Shown: positions 12,155 to 25,454, numbered from the stretch's first letter. The stretch: DNA of 42,630 nt from Smittium culicis (GCA_001970855.1 LSSN01006045.1:1-42630); one strand, 5' to 3'. A program made the numbers and translations. The notes: generated by a model not told the origin, from the sequence alone.

Positions 12155-15100
12155 ATGTTCAGCACCTTTCGAGACAAAGTTATCGCTGACGATTCACTCG
12201 AGGAAAAAGTAAGAACCTAACCACTTAAGCTTCCTTAGTCTTGATAGCACTACTAATAAATTTATATTTTTTTATTGTTTTACTTCTACAAATATTATTA
12301 ATACGCACTTTAATCATTAAATACACAACTTTTTTCATTCGAATTATTTAATTAAATAATGCCAGTAATAAACATCTTTTTATTTTTTAATTTATTCCAA
12401 AATTTTATTTACAATTTCCTTTAGGTCGAGGTTAATCAGCGTCATCTAATAGACAAAATTCTTGCTAGGTAATTCTTCATATTTTATCACTGTACTTAGT
12501 ATTCTCTAAACGCAAATAATAATCCAAGAAATAAAATTTTTTCTCCTTATTACTCTACAATTGGTAAAATTATTATTATTTTTTTTAGATATTCAGCAGA
12601 GTACACAGTATTCAGAGAACTTTTACAAAATGCAAACGATGCTGAAGCTTCAGAGCTAAAAATTAGATTTATTACAAGCGATTTTAGCAAAAACCATAAA
12701 GAGAATAGTCAAAATGAGTTAAATTTCGAATCTAATCATTATGATAGTTTGTTTTCTTCTAACAAATCCTTCACAAGTGTAGGAGAATCCGTAATAAATA
12801 ATTCAGTTACTTTAAACGAAAAGTATACTACAATTATTGTGAGCAACAACGGAAAAAAATTCAGTGGTCAAGACTGGAACCGTTTGAAAAAAATCGCTGA
12901 AGGTAATCCTGACGAACAAAAAATAGGATTCTTTGGCGTTGGGTTTTATAGCTTGTTTTCTATTTGCGAAGAACCCTTTGTTATATCAGGCGATGACTGT
13001 ATGGCGTTTTACTGGAAAGGAGATCAGTTGTTTACTAAAAAATTCAATAAAGGCGAGCAAAAAGTGGGCTTGGAAAGTGATGAAACTCCATGGACATGGT
13101 TCATAATGCAAATACGAGATGACCCCACTCCTGTTCCTGATCCTGCCAGATTCGGGCGTTTCTTATCTACTGCATTAGCATTTACTAAGAGCCTAAAAAC
13201 TGTGAGTGTAATTATAAACAATCACGAGGTATTTAAAGTTAATAAAACTCAGAAAGATTTCTCAAACCAAAATTTAATGTCTGAGGCAGGCTTTTTGGGC
13301 TTTAAAAAAGAAAAATATATTCTTGAGTCCCCTCAAAGGCTTTTTGGAATTAAAAATATCAACAAGCATACATTCCTTATAGAATGTAGTTATATTCACC
13401 TTCACAAAGAAACTTCTATTATTAATGAATTAGGTAACCTGGTTGGCGATATTTTTAAAGGCAAAAAAGATACTGCAGCCCTTTCTTCGAATTCGGCTTT
13501 TCTTGACAGAAAACTTGGTGGCTTTTTCTCCAGCTGGATAAACCCATTTCGCTCTAACAGTGATGACTCCAAAAATGCTGTAAACTCTCCAAATAGCCAA
13601 GAAGCAGCTCAAAAAATCACTAAAACAGTCGAATCTGTAAAACTAGTTTTGAAAACTGAATTTATTATTTTAAAAATTGCTGAAGCTGGAATATCGGTCG
13701 ATGTTCCTTCTAAAATGGCACTACATATGGAACGTGCAACTAAAAAACCTCCCCCAAAATTTTCTACGATGCAAGTTATTTGGGGGATTAACAGCGAGTT
13801 GGAAAAAGAAAATAACAGGATCGAAACAGCCAGCCAAAGTAACAACCCTGACTTAGCTGTTTTGGGCCAATTAGCAGCATATCCTCAACAAGGAAGTGTT
13901 TTTATTGGATTTGCTACACATCAAACTACTGGTTGTAGTGCGCATTTAGCTGCTCAATTTATTCCTACTGTTGAAAGAGAATCAATTGATTTTATTGATC
14001 CCGCTTTAGCCAAATGGAATAGGGAATTGCTATCAATATTCGGCATCATGTGCCGTATTTTACACGACTCTGAGCTTGAATTCCTTTCCAGAAAATTCAA
14101 AGAGCTTAATGATGAAATTTACTCCGCGAAAAATAAAACTTCTATCATTAAAATGTTAAATCTTGAAAAGTTTACGAAGCTATCCCTTCATAGCGCCCAA
14201 ACTTTAAACTTTTTCACTCCAAGGTATACCACGCCAAGCAATCTACCTGGTGAACTTCTTAGCAACGTATTTTTTGCTTGCTCTAGAGACCCTATACCCA
14301 TTCTTTCATCATGCGGCGTTGTTCCAGCCACTAAAGCCAGATTATATTTACCAATTGATTCTAATACTATTATGAGTATTGACTCTATCAAATCTGAATG
14401 GAAAAAAACTAATGGAAATTTTCCATCTCTATTAAATTTAATTTATAACTTACCCATTATTCCCCCTGAGACTGTTGTTTTCTCCAAAGACATGTTGCTT
14501 ATTTTGAAAGATTTGGGTCAAATAAATGTAATGACAGTAAAAGATGTAATAGCTGATATCAGCAGCAGTGATCCTATGTCTCCGGACGAAGCAGTTGGTA
14601 TAATTTACTGGTGGTCCTCTCTGAGTCATTCTAAATTCAGTTATCAAACATCTTTTATTAACTCTATAAAAATTAACTGCTCTTTAGCTGACTACACCAA
14701 TTCTAAAGCTCCTTCACAAATTGAAAAATATAATTCTCAATTAAATACCCAGCTTCCAACATTTACTTTTTATTTGAACCAAGCTAGATATTTTATTAAC
14801 CCGAAAACTTTTCCAATTTTTGATTTATCTTTATTTGAGCCATTTTTAAAGACTTCATTAAATCCTAATAACCAAAGCAACTACTTAAATCTCCCTTATC
14901 CGCTTTCGGTCATACCTCTCTCAGTATCTTTAAAGTTTAAATCTGACACTCTTCAATCTTTATTCAATGGTGCAGATAGATTTACGCCACTTTCTGAACT
15001 TCCGGTTAAACTTTGGCTAGATCACATACTAAGCGATAGGATGATGTTTACTATTTATCAAACACCGATTATAAATGAAGCAGAACTAGAATCAACAAAC

Positions 15101-18100
15101 TTATCAAATTTATCACACGATACTGATGGTCTTTACCCAATTTCCCATACTGTTTTAAGTACAATCGCTAAGCTATGGCCCAGAATGCCTTTAGAAGACC
15201 GTGTCATGATCGTTTCTACAATTGACAACATTAAATTTATACCTACAATAAATGGACTACAAAAGCCAGGAAATTCTTATTTCCCTTCCGCAAACCTTTT
15301 CCCTGACCTTTCTATAGTACTTCGCTCGGTTATCAAAGTAACTAAAGAAAACGTACTTACTGAGCTTGGCGTTAAAAAACATGTGGATTTACAACTTGTT
15401 TTTGACAGAATCGATACTGAACTTAAGTGGGATCACATCCAGCTTGTTAAATATCTTACATCTGTCTCTGAAACTTTAACTGAACTCGAATATAAAAAAT
15501 TAAGAAGTGCTCGTATCTTCCCAGCTCTTGAATCGAATAGAAATATAATTGATAATAAGTCTCAAACTATAACCTCTACGCCTATAAAGTATAGAGCAGA
15601 TCAACTCTACTTCCCTTCTGATAAAGTTTCAAATCTTGGAATCCCTGTTCTTAAGTGGAATAGGATATCTGGTCCAAGCTTTGCAGATTCTAAAGAGGGT
15701 ATCTTTCTTTCCCGACTTGGCATGAAAGTTCACCCTAATATTCTTGAGCTCCTCATTATTTCTTCCCAACAACCTTTAAATACTCCAAAAAGTACAGATA
15801 TTGACCTACCGATTGATAGCGATTCCAACCTGAGAATAAAAGCTTTAGACTACCTCCTTGAAAACTTTGATAAAGTTTATTCTAATGATTACTCCAGTAT
15901 TATTAACCAAAATGATATTCCATTTTTACCTGTATATAGCGCATCTTTGGTTTCGCCTTCTAATGAAAACAGCTCTTTAAATAGCATAACTACCTATACT
16001 TCCAAACTAGAACATCCTCATCGCTGTTTTTCTAACCCGTCGTGCATGGTAATGAAGTTCCCTATCCTTGATAAAAGATGGCGAAGAAACCATGATAAAC
16101 TTGGAGTCCCTCTTAACCCTTCAGTAAACGAGCTATTGGCCAGGATATCAAACTATTCATTTTCTTCGTATAGCGAGGCAGTTTCGGTGTTTGAATATTT
16201 ATCATCTAGGCAAGCAGACTTCACTGATAGAGATTGGGTGAACTGGAAAAAAGTAAACTTTATTCCTGTTTTCGACAAGGAAAAAACTATAGTTACTAAA
16301 AAATTACTCCCTACTAAGTGCTATTTCCAAGCTAAATCTGACGAGATCAGCAGCAAAAGTACATCAGGATTTGAGTACAAAAATTTATTCTTTACAACTA
16401 TTGATTTTGGGCCTAAAGCTGCTTTATTTTTGCGTGCTTGTGGTGTTAGAGACGAGCCTCTTCCAGTTGATTTGGCAAATCAACTTGTTTCCGACCCTAA
16501 TGCCTTTTTATTGGCATGCAATAATAGCTACGAGGTATATACAGAATTAATCAAGAAGATTGCGTCTAGCAGTTCTGAGCTTCAAGGTCATCCTCAAACC
16601 TGGAGATCAATGCAAGAAACTGCTTGGCTTGTTGCAAGCCAAAAAAGAAAAATTTCAATCACTGATACCTCATTGAAACTAGGCGATAAAACTGACTCTT
16701 CTGGACCTAAAAATGACTCTGTGGATGAAGAAACAATAGAATACACCCTTTCAAAGCCTAGGGATATTGTCATCATTGATGACACATTCTTAGCTCAACA
16801 ACTCTACCCAAAAAGCGCTCCTTCAGACCCTCTGTTAGAACAATTTTATCTCTCGCTAGGATCTACCTGGCTTCGTCAATCTGTTAGAATTTCAAACATT
16901 CCAATAGGAAACCCAGAAATCACTAACGCCTCAATAACTCTTGAAAAAATTATAAAGGACCGTGCTCCTCTTTTGCTTAATGAATTTAAAAACAGCTCCT
17001 CTAGATCAAATAATATTTCTAATTACGATGGACATGAATCTTCAAGGCATAACACATCTGGAAAAAGTTCCAAATTGATTCGTGACATCGAGTTTATGCA
17101 GAATAAGCTGGTTGTTCGCCAAGTTCAAAGAATTGAGGTAAAACATGAGTTTAAGCTTACGGGGTCTGTCTATAAGACTTTGACTTCCGCATGCGGCGTT
17201 AATTGGGATGCACAACGCGGTGCGTACACCGATAATAAAGAGAAAGCCAATTGGAATATGGATATTACAAGCCTTGTTAGCGCCTTTAGCTCGAAGTCTT
17301 CAATATCCAGTTCGGGCTTAACCGAGCTCTTTACCAACGATAACTCAAAATGGTGTTGTATTTTAATTGCACAGCCAACTCCTAGCACATCATCAACATT
17401 CCTTCCCCCTGAATATGACGGCCAGCCAGCTCAGTTCTGGGATTCATTTGATGTTGGAATGGCAATTGGAGTTCTTTTTTTGAAGCAATGTAGACTTAAT
17501 GACGCGTTACTCATCTCGACTTTATTGAGCTCATCATTGGATGGTCTGAGAAGAAAAGGTTTCCCTGTTGACCGTATTTTACTATCTACAAAAAAGAAAA
17601 CTGACTTACTTAAATCTTCTATTATTGCTGGAAACAAATCGGTATCTACTGTATCTTCAAGCACTAGAGAACCTTCTTCAGAAAAGAATATTATTCAAAA
17701 TTCTGCTTCTTCTATAAATGGTGCAGGAACGCATGGCAACCCTCCTCCATACGACCCTAAATTAAACTTAACAAGCTCTGAAATTTCCAACAACTTAATA
17801 GCCATCCTGACTTCTTCTTATCCTAAATCAAAAAGAAGTCAGATTGTTGATGCCGTTATGACTGTTATGAAGCAGTATAATTTAGGCGATAATAAAAACA
17901 ATCAAACCTTTGAAGACTTGCTTAAAAAAGCAGAGGATATTTTAAGCTCTGAAAGCTTACAATCAAAGCCATCGAAAAATTATGAAACCAATTCTCAAGG
18001 TTTGCTTTCTGGAAAAAATAATTTTGGAAGCAACATACCTAATAATACGAAGAATAATTCCAGTGGCACAGCTTCAATAAGCGGTAATAATCCAAAAATT

Positions 18101-19156
18101 TCTAATTACGCTAACAATAATCATACCCAGAAACCTATTATAAATAAACCGAATAGCCATGAAGTAGACAGCTCTTTTATAAGTAATCCATATTCAAACA
18201 TGCTTTCAATTAAACAATCTCTTGATAACGCCGTTAAATCAACCCCTAGCGTATCAGGTGCGAAAGGAATGCCATCACACGATGTATCAGCCCCCTCAAC
18301 AAGCCCTTCATTAAACGAAAGTAATAACAGACTCTCAAAGTTATTTGGTGGAATTAACAAGCTTTATAATAAAAACTCAAATCCATTATTGAACAAAAAT
18401 AACAATGCCTTACCAAGTGAATTTGCTCTAAATCCTAACCAAGATGGTCTAGGAAATGCCATATCTAAATACCCGGATGATAGCCCAAACAACCCATTGT
18501 TTCGCCCAAATGATTCAAGTAGCGATTACGTTTCAAATTCTGTAAACTTTTGCAAACCTCTATCTTCGCAAAGGTTGAAGTATTTTGGTCTCGTCAATGG
18601 AATTGATTTATACCTGGACTCTAAAATAGACTCACCCGAATCTTACTCTATATTGAAAGAAAATTATATCAAAGGTTATTATGGTAATATTAAATTCCCA
18701 AGATCGCATTCTAGTCATGATATAGACAGCTTTAAACTTTTTAGCTGCTTACTTACACAGCTAGCAGAAAAGGTTTTTGGAATGCCAAAAGAAAGCATGC
18801 ATATGTTTATTGGAGGTATAGGATGTACAACAATAGCTTTCAATAGGTCAAAAGTTCTTTTTTTCAACATTGACTATTTTATTAACCTTAATCATAATAT
18901 ATCTTTGGAAAGAATATTGTTTGAGCACAAGGGTAAATCAGGACACAGTTCACAACCAGGATTCAGTATTGAAAATGAACTAAATTCTATTAAACTATCA
19001 GGAAAAGATGTAAGAGATGTATATGCATATTGGTTTATGACTACATGTCATGAGCTTGCCCACCATTTTGTGCATGATCACGATGCCCAGCATGGGTTTT
19101 ATACCAGTAGCTTCGCTGAAACATACATGGCAAAGCTGATAGAACTTTTAGCTTAA
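12155..19156 (+). CDS. Sacsin-like GHKL ATPase, fungal giant form with C-terminal HExxH motif
   Basis: Three exons (12155-12208, 12425-12468, 12589-19156), phase-consistent, encode 2221 residues. The N-terminus is an HSP90/sacsin-type ATP-binding domain. The Bergerat N-box is R42-ELLQNANDAEA with E43, N47 and D50. VSNNGKKF stands where the DxGxG box is expected, and GFFGVGFYS (146-154) is the glycine lid region. The two small 5' exons are needed to supply the N-box, which supports the model. The long middle (about 400-1750) is the poorly characterised region of this fungal family. Residues about 1700-2010 are Ser/Asn-rich and probably disordered. A compact C-terminal domain contains HELAHHFVHDH (H2187, E2188, H2191, H2197), a zinc-peptidase-like pattern. 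I expect a large chaperone-like ATPase; substrate and location are unknown. I believe similar C-terminal His motifs occur in other fungal homologues but cannot check that here. Confidence 0.85.
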
Positions 19157-20922
19157 TATATTTAATTTTAGTCTCTTAACGCTTTTATTTATTTAAAATC
19201 ATTTTTTATCTGTGTGGTTTATTTTATGATAAATAATTTTTTGAATTAACTGCTACAACTTTTTTTGTAACTATTTTTATCTATATAAAGTCAATTATTC
19301 TTGTATTTAATTTTTGATCGCTTACTATTTACTTATCTGCATATATAAAACTAACCGCATCATTTTTAAGAAAGATTTTTGTTACAGGATAAAAAATTCA
19401 AGTTAATGGCCCATAAGCTTATTATTTTTTAATATAAAATATTAAACTCCAGCCTGCAGCTTTTTTTGCTAATTATTTGATTAATTATCAAAATAACCAA
19501 AGAATTAAACTAAATAGTATTTATAGTTTTTTATGCATTATAAAAATGATAAAATCATACCGAACTTATGTATATTCCAATATTTATAATATCTATTACT
19601 ATAACCTAAAAAATATAGCAACACACATAGTTCATTTATTGCTTTTTGATACCATTTTTCATTACCAATTCGACTATTAGTAAGGGTAAAAACCTAAACT
19701 AAATATATTTTATTTAGTCTATTGAGAATTCGGGATGCTTTTAACTAGATGATTAATCTTCTTACTTGAACTATATAAAATTATTAGATATTTTAGAAAA
19801 TTTATTCGACATTTTTTTATAATACGATTTAAAATTAAAAATGTACTTACAACGTCGAAAATTTTAACAAGTAAAGTTAGCTCCTCAGAATAAAATTCCA
19901 TATTTAATATCGAAAATTTTTCATTTAGTAAAAATTATCAATTTTAATGATTTATCCCTTTCTCATTCAACAACATTTTAAGAAACAAAATTATTTGATA
20001 GTTTAAAGTTTATAAACAAGCTTAAGGCTTGCTTCTATTCTAATATTGTCTAGCTTTTGAATCAGTCTCAGAATTTGTTTATTTTTTTATTGAATTTGGT
20101 TAGCTATATTTGGTAGATCAAAAACACTTATTCTCTCAGAAAATGGTTAATGATTAATAATTTTACCTATAAAACTAGCAGCTTTTTTATTAAAAAATTT
20201 TTTTTTACTTTTGTAATTAGTTTTTATTAGTTTTTATTATTGTATAAATAAATTTCTCGTGAAAAAAAAAAAAGAAAAGAAAAGAAAATATTAAAAAGTT
20301 TATTAAATATGATAGTCTAGCACTTGAAAAGTGTGTACTAAGCACTAATGATATTTGATTTGGTATTGAGTATATAATATATCTTTCATTCCATAGAATA
20401 AAAAGATATCAAAATACAGTTAACTAGTTTTTTTGAGCGTATTTAGTTGGTAAAACTGCCTCGATTTTTCTCTATCTCAAGATATACATATGGTTGATTC
20501 TATAATTATAAATATTAAATTATTAAAACACTTTTTTTTTATAATATTAGATAATCTCGGGTGCTATTGTAATTATCTCACTAAAAAAAGTGTTTATGAG
20601 ACTAGCGATTTTTTTTCCCATTTAACTATCGAGATTTTTTTATTATTATACAGCTTTTTAATTGTTATATATCAAATGATATTTCAAAGATGTAGTTGTG
20701 TTTTAAATTTATTAAATTGTATTAATCTTTTAGATATGCACAATAAAATATGAAATCTATCAATATCAACTATCTTTAAATAAAATAAAATAAATTTTAT
20801 TAAATATAATTGTGCGCTAAAGTTTAAATAAAAATTATATGAATATTTTATTTTTATCACTATATTTGATATTTTTTTGTATTTTATTGGATTATTTTTA
20901 ATATAAAGTATATGATAGTATT
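19157..20922. other. Convergent intergenic region, AT-rich
   Basis: This region separates the 3' ends of the ATPase gene (+) and the receptor gene (-). It contains short open frames made of Ile, Tyr, Asn and Lys codons typical of AT-rich noise, and an A/G run at 20265-20290. No gene is supported. Confidence 0.55.
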
Positions 20923-22825
20923 TTACAAATTTGAAAACCATTTTGGACCCTTTGGGTCAACCTTTTTTCCTAGTTCGAAATCACTAATATCATTCAAATT
21001 TGAACCGCTTTTGTTAAAATTGTTGGTTGTGTTTTCATCTAGAATATAGTAATTTTGAGGGTTAATGATATTTAAATAAGAAAAAAATAAAATAAATAAA
21101 ATAGTCAATTATAATCATATTAAGCGTAAATTTACCAAAGTCTTTGAATCTAGTATTTTTCTCTGATCTTTGAGAATTTCTGCTCCTTTCAGAACTATCT
21201 TCATATGATGAAAATAAGTTGAACTCTTTAACGCTGTCGTATCCATCGCTATAGTCATCAGAATCATCGATACTAGGCCTGAAGCTAATTTCCAATGGGT
21301 CTTTATTATTTGATGAGTCACTTTTTGGAGTGCTAGAATTATGCATTTCCCTAGAGCTATTTTTGCTATCGTTATTATACGAATTTTTTAACATATATTT
21401 CATAACAAGATTTTCCGGCGAATCATTACCTTTTGACGAAATAGAGTTTCTGAGCTCAGGCGACAAACTTTTGCCAATATCAATAAAATGTTTATTATCT
21501 TTATCTTGTTCTGGACTATCGTTTGTCATCTTAAAGTCGAATTCATTTTCTTTGAATTTTGAGTTACCCAAGTCAATGTTTCTGAACTTGCGGAAAATAA
21601 GCTTCAAAGAAGCTGTAACGGTAGGGTTAAGGAAGAAAATGATAAGGTTTAGAGTACCTTGTAAGGAGTATAGTATGTATAATATTATACCCGCTATTCT
21701 CTCGGGGCGGGGATCAATGGGTTCTCCGTCGCCAAAACCTATTCTTACACCGTTTATAAACATATCAATTCTTTGGAAAAGCTGCGTGAAGAGCGGAACC
21801 ATGGGGAATAGGGATAAACGTAAAATTAGCAAACGAGTTCTCTTTTCGTTTTCCTTGAATTTCAAAACTGCGGTGGATGCGGCTGTTGTATTCAAGCTCA
21901 TGGAAACATTTTTTTTGCGTTTTGATCCAAGAATAGAAACTTTAGTTTCATCATTATCTACAAAGCTCGAAACCTTTACAGATTCACCGAATTTTTTAGG
22001 AAGTGGAGCAGCTAGTCCTAATGAGTTTACGTATTCGGCATCATCATCAATTCCAGAAGAGTCGCTGTCGTAATCATTTTTTGATTTTTTCCTAAAAATG
22101 CTTGCCAATTTTTTTTTGTTAGATGAGGCAATGTTCGAAATCCAGTCCTTCTTTTGGCTGAATTTTGAGCCTTTTGATGGCTTAATAGATCCTTTGCTGC
22201 TCATTCTCAATCTCCACTTCATTTCAGAGTAAAAATCCTTTTTTTTAAGCAAACAGAAAAATAGCTGTACAATCACAAAGAAGCAATATAAAATGCTCAA
22301 AAGGTATGGTATCATTTTGCACAAAATTTCCAAAATAATTTCTCCTCCGGGGTTTTCAAATGCGAGACTTACTCTGACACTATCGGGCGAGTATATTGTT
22401 TTACCCAAAAATTTCGGCACGATCAGAAAGAATGCGAGTAAAAATGTAATCGGAACATAGTAATATCTCAGCACTTTGAACCTTCTTACTTGATACACAA
22501 AAGCAAGTTGCAAATCAAGCGAAATGGTTGCGAGCAAAAAGACGCCAAAGAGCGGCATTGAGAGAAATAAATACATGGTTATTTTCACAGCGGTATCAGA
22601 TGCCCCCTCTATTCCAAAAAAGAACCAGTATAGTACAATCAGTGCGATAACCATATCACAAGCTGCGAGGTATGGAGAGTGGTTAATCTGAATTATCCTT
22701 GATTGTTTTGGAAACTTTAGCCTTAAAAGCACCGAGAGAGTGAGCATGATCGTTGATGAAATCAATGAGATCAAAAATGCTATGTTCACGATTGTGTTTC
22801 CAACATGATTTGTTCCAACAGCCAT
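20923..22825 (-). CDS. Seven-transmembrane receptor (GPCR-like) with long third cytoplasmic loop
   Basis: Plasma-membrane receptor candidate, 601 residues. Hydrophobic segments lie at about 12-34, 52-71, 80-110, 121-141, 165-193, 331-350 and 377-400, giving seven helices with a very long loop (about 194-330) between TM5 and TM6. This is the arrangement of fungal GPCRs of the Gpr1/Git3 or cAMP-receptor-like classes. The end of TM7, FFLNPTVTASLKLI, resembles the NP-containing TM7 end of such receptors. The loop and tail are rich in Ser, Asp and Lys, suiting phosphorylation. I place an intron at 21039-21135 (GTAAAT...CTAG): exon 1 is 22825-21136, exon 2 is 21038-20923. Without it the protein would end in an AT-driven hydrophobic run at 21062; with it the tail stays hydrophilic and ends PKGPKWFSNL. 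The ligand cannot be inferred. Confidence 0.72.
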
Positions 22826-24362
22826 TTTTTGAAACAGAAAAGATTCAAGTAGTTAATTCCTGTTTTTTTTACCTGAATGAGGTCTTATTGCTATTAGGTA
22901 TCAAGTTTCAAGAAGTATCTTTATAAAGTTGAAGATACTTTTTAATTCTTATTTATGCTTTTTTTGATGTATGTGGGTATGATGATGATTAAAGTACAAA
23001 GTAAGTTGGACTTTTTAACTGAGGTGCAATAATTTCATACAAAATATCAAACTACCTATTCGCTTTTGTGAAAGATTTTTGTAGAATCTTTAAAAAATTA
23101 CTAAGGATTAAATTAATTCAAATCGATGCTATATTATTCTTTTTTTTCTTTCTTTGGATATAGACTGCAACTAGAAAGATTAATGCTTGATGAATGATTT
23201 TTATGTTAATTTTGAGTAATTAGTATTTTATGAAACTCTGTTTTTAATATTTTGAGGTAATTGATTTGAGTTTAATGTATAAGTGTACGTTGATTGAAAA
23301 ATTGCTATTTGAAACCAAAGAAAAAGAATGAGTATGAAAGTAAGTATATGCTTTGTGAAATTGCGCGTTAAAAGAATAACGGTGATGCGAATCAGGAATA
23401 GAAAAAAGTTTACTAAAAAAAATTCGATTTTTATAAAACAATATATAGAATTCTAAGCAAAATCACTTTGTATATATTGTAAAAAAAAAAAGAAAATTGG
23501 CTCATCATTAAAAAAAAAAAAAAGTAAAGTTTGAATTTTCAACTATTCATAACTTATTTATTATAAAATGCATTGATAAATAAATAAAACAGGGTGTGTG
23601 TACACTACAAAAGTAATCGCGATTGATTTTATTTTAAACTTACAATAGGAGAATAGCCCCAAAAGACAAAAAATATTCATGCATGAATAAATAAAAGCCT
23701 TAGACGCTTAGTGTTCCGGACAGGCAAATTTGAACGAGGCTGAATTTACGGTAAATAATTTTATTTTTTTAGAATAAACTGTTTATAGTTTACCCTCAGA
23801 AATCTTTAATAATTTAATTGACACATATTAAATAAAAATTATGGGCAAACGAAAGTTTTTTTTTTTATGAGGCGTAGCTAAAAAAAAAACGGGTTGATAT
23901 TTATTTAAGAATGAATAAAAGCAAAAGATAGATTCGAATTATTTTAAGAATCAAGTATTAAAGTATAGTGAATGGGTTATGAGTTTGAATTGTAATTTAT
24001 GCAAAAAAAAAAAAAATAAAGTTTAGGCTATGCATGGCTACAAGTAAAGGTAACCAAAAAAAAAAAAAAATTGTACGTTTGATCATAACATTATTAAGTG
24101 GCTGTCTATGAAATTGAAAATAAATATTTAGATTTTCTAAGGATAAATAAAGCAAACTAAATTTATTACAAAAATAGCGAGACTATGACAGAGTAAGGAA
24201 TCAAGAAAAGAGGTAATAAAGTTATCCAACAGATATATATTAGATAGTAGAGTTTATAAGCAGACGCTTCAGTTGAAGTACTAGAGATGATATAAATTTA
24301 TTAATTTTTTAAAATTGTTGTTTCGATTGTACAACCATACACGTTGTTGGGGCTATTTTTGT
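22826..24362. other. Intergenic region receptor to HTD2
   Basis: This is the promoter side of the receptor gene and the 3' side of HTD2. It has many poly-A and poly-T runs of 10-14 bases (about 23481, 23510, 24003, 24057). No ORF, RNA gene or repeat family is recognised. Confidence 0.5.
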
Positions 24363-25454
24363 TTATACTTTGGTTAGGGTAGCTTTTCCAGACATTGCAA
24401 CGCCGCCTTCGTTGTTTAGTGCAAATAGCTCACAAACAAGCTCATTTTCCCCAGTTTTTTCAGAAGTACCAGAGTCTTTCGACCATGTACCGCAAAGTGT
24501 TAGTGGCTGGTTGGAGTACAAAGGGCTAACTGCACGGTATTTAAAGTTTCTTAGTTTGTACCCGTTGGGTGAGTTGGTTCTTAATAGCTCTAATAACATT
24601 GTACAGGTAAGCGGGCCATGTACTAAGTTATTTGGATGCTTTTCTATTTTGTTGCTGTAGTTGAAATCGTAGTGAATACGGTGTGAGTTCCAGGTGAGAG
24701 CACTGTATCGGAAAAGGAGGATTTCAGTCGGGGTAAAAGTGTGGTTGAAGTGCGAGTTGCTAACAGTTAATCTTGATGACTTGATTATTTTGCGGCTAGG
24801 GTTTGTTTTTTCCATGTATGCTAAATTTCTTGTTTCTTTGAGAGAAAACCCGTTATTGTTTTCGGCAGTTCTGCTCATTGAGACTAGTATTATTGGACCT
24901 CCTGCTTCAGGGCTGCGCTGCTTCTCGGTGACGCTATCTATCTTCATAGTCAAGGAAGCATCTTGGCCAACACAAAGAGGATTCGAGGTATTAAACTCAA
25001 GCTCGCCTCCGGCCCATACTCGTTGGAGATAAGGGGCTGGTGGAGCTTCACCGGAGAAGTATCCGTCTCTTGAAAGCTCGTTTTCGGGGTTTAAGAGCCA
25101 GAAATATACTAGATGAGAGTTTGGAAATAACTCTTCGCCTGAAGCAGCTTCCTTAGTTTTAGCGTCTAATTTCAGCTGTGGGTATGCTTGTGGCATGTGT
25201 GGAGCCAAAGTGTTTCTTAAATGTGCCAGCCTTCTTCCATCAATAATTTCGTTGAAAGAGGAGCTCGAAGATTTAGCTTGAGCAGCCCATTCTTCGACTG
25301 ACTGGTTAGTTTTATCAGCGCGAAGAATCGAAGAAGTGGATAGTAAGGAAGCCCTATTTCTAATAGCGTGGGGGATTCTAAGCGAGTTTTTTGCACTAAA
25401 AGCGGATCTTTTAAGAATAGAGGTCGATTTTAGCCAGCTAGTAGTTAGGTTCAT
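24363..25454 (-). CDS. HTD2: Mitochondrial 3-hydroxyacyl-thioester dehydratase Htd2 (MaoC/hot-dog family)
   Basis: Dehydratase of mitochondrial type II fatty-acid synthesis: removes water from 3-hydroxyacyl-ACP to give trans-2-enoyl-ACP, feeding lipoate and respiratory-chain assembly. A single exon encodes 363 residues. The first ~45 residues are rich in Ser, Lys, Arg and hydroxylated or hydrophobic residues with no acids, a good matrix-targeting presequence. A FAS1-like N-terminal dehydratase half (about 50-220) is followed by the hydratase-2 half. There FRYSALTWNSHRIHYD (248-263) is the characteristic fungal Htd2 signature, with N256 and H261 at the places of the Asp/His dyad of bacterial R-hydratases. 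NLVHGPLTCTMLLELL follows as expected. The antisense strand has open frames but no independent signature. An alternative is a related C4-CoA hydratase; the presequence and length favour Htd2. Confidence 0.87.
   Translation of the reverse strand: MNLTTSWLKSTSILKRSAFSAKNSLRIPHAIRNRASLLSTSSILRADKTNQSVEEWAAQAKSSSSSFNEIIDGRRLAHLRNTLAPHMPQAYPQLKLDAKTKEAASGEELFPNSHLVYFWLLNPENELSRDGYFSGEAPPAPYLQRVWAGGELEFNTSNPLCVGQDASLTMKIDSVTEKQRSPEAGGPIILVSMSRTAENNNGFSLKETRNLAYMEKTNPSRKIIKSSRLTVSNSHFNHTFTPTEILLFRYSALTWNSHRIHYDFNYSNKIEKHPNNLVHGPLTCTMLLELLRTNSPNGYKLRNFKYRAVSPLYSNQPLTLCGTWSKDSGTSEKTGENELVCELFALNNEGGVAMSGKATLTKV

Noticed and set aside
13024..18360. Several 60-79-codon minus-strand frames across the ATPase gene
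   Set aside because: All lie opposite the single long exon; they are shadows of its codon use.
20490..20941. Open frames of 85-87 codons on both strands between the ATPase and receptor genes
   Set aside because: They consist almost only of Ile, Leu, Phe, Lys, Asn and Tyr codons, as expected from random AT-rich DNA.
21330..22073. 247-codon plus-strand open frame inside the receptor gene
   Set aside because: It is antisense to exon 1 of the seven-TM gene. Its Leu/Ser/Phe composition mirrors the sense codons and it has no motif of its own.
24370..25032. Plus-strand open frames of 96 and 112 codons within HTD2
   Set aside because: They are antisense shadows of a gene with strong family motifs.
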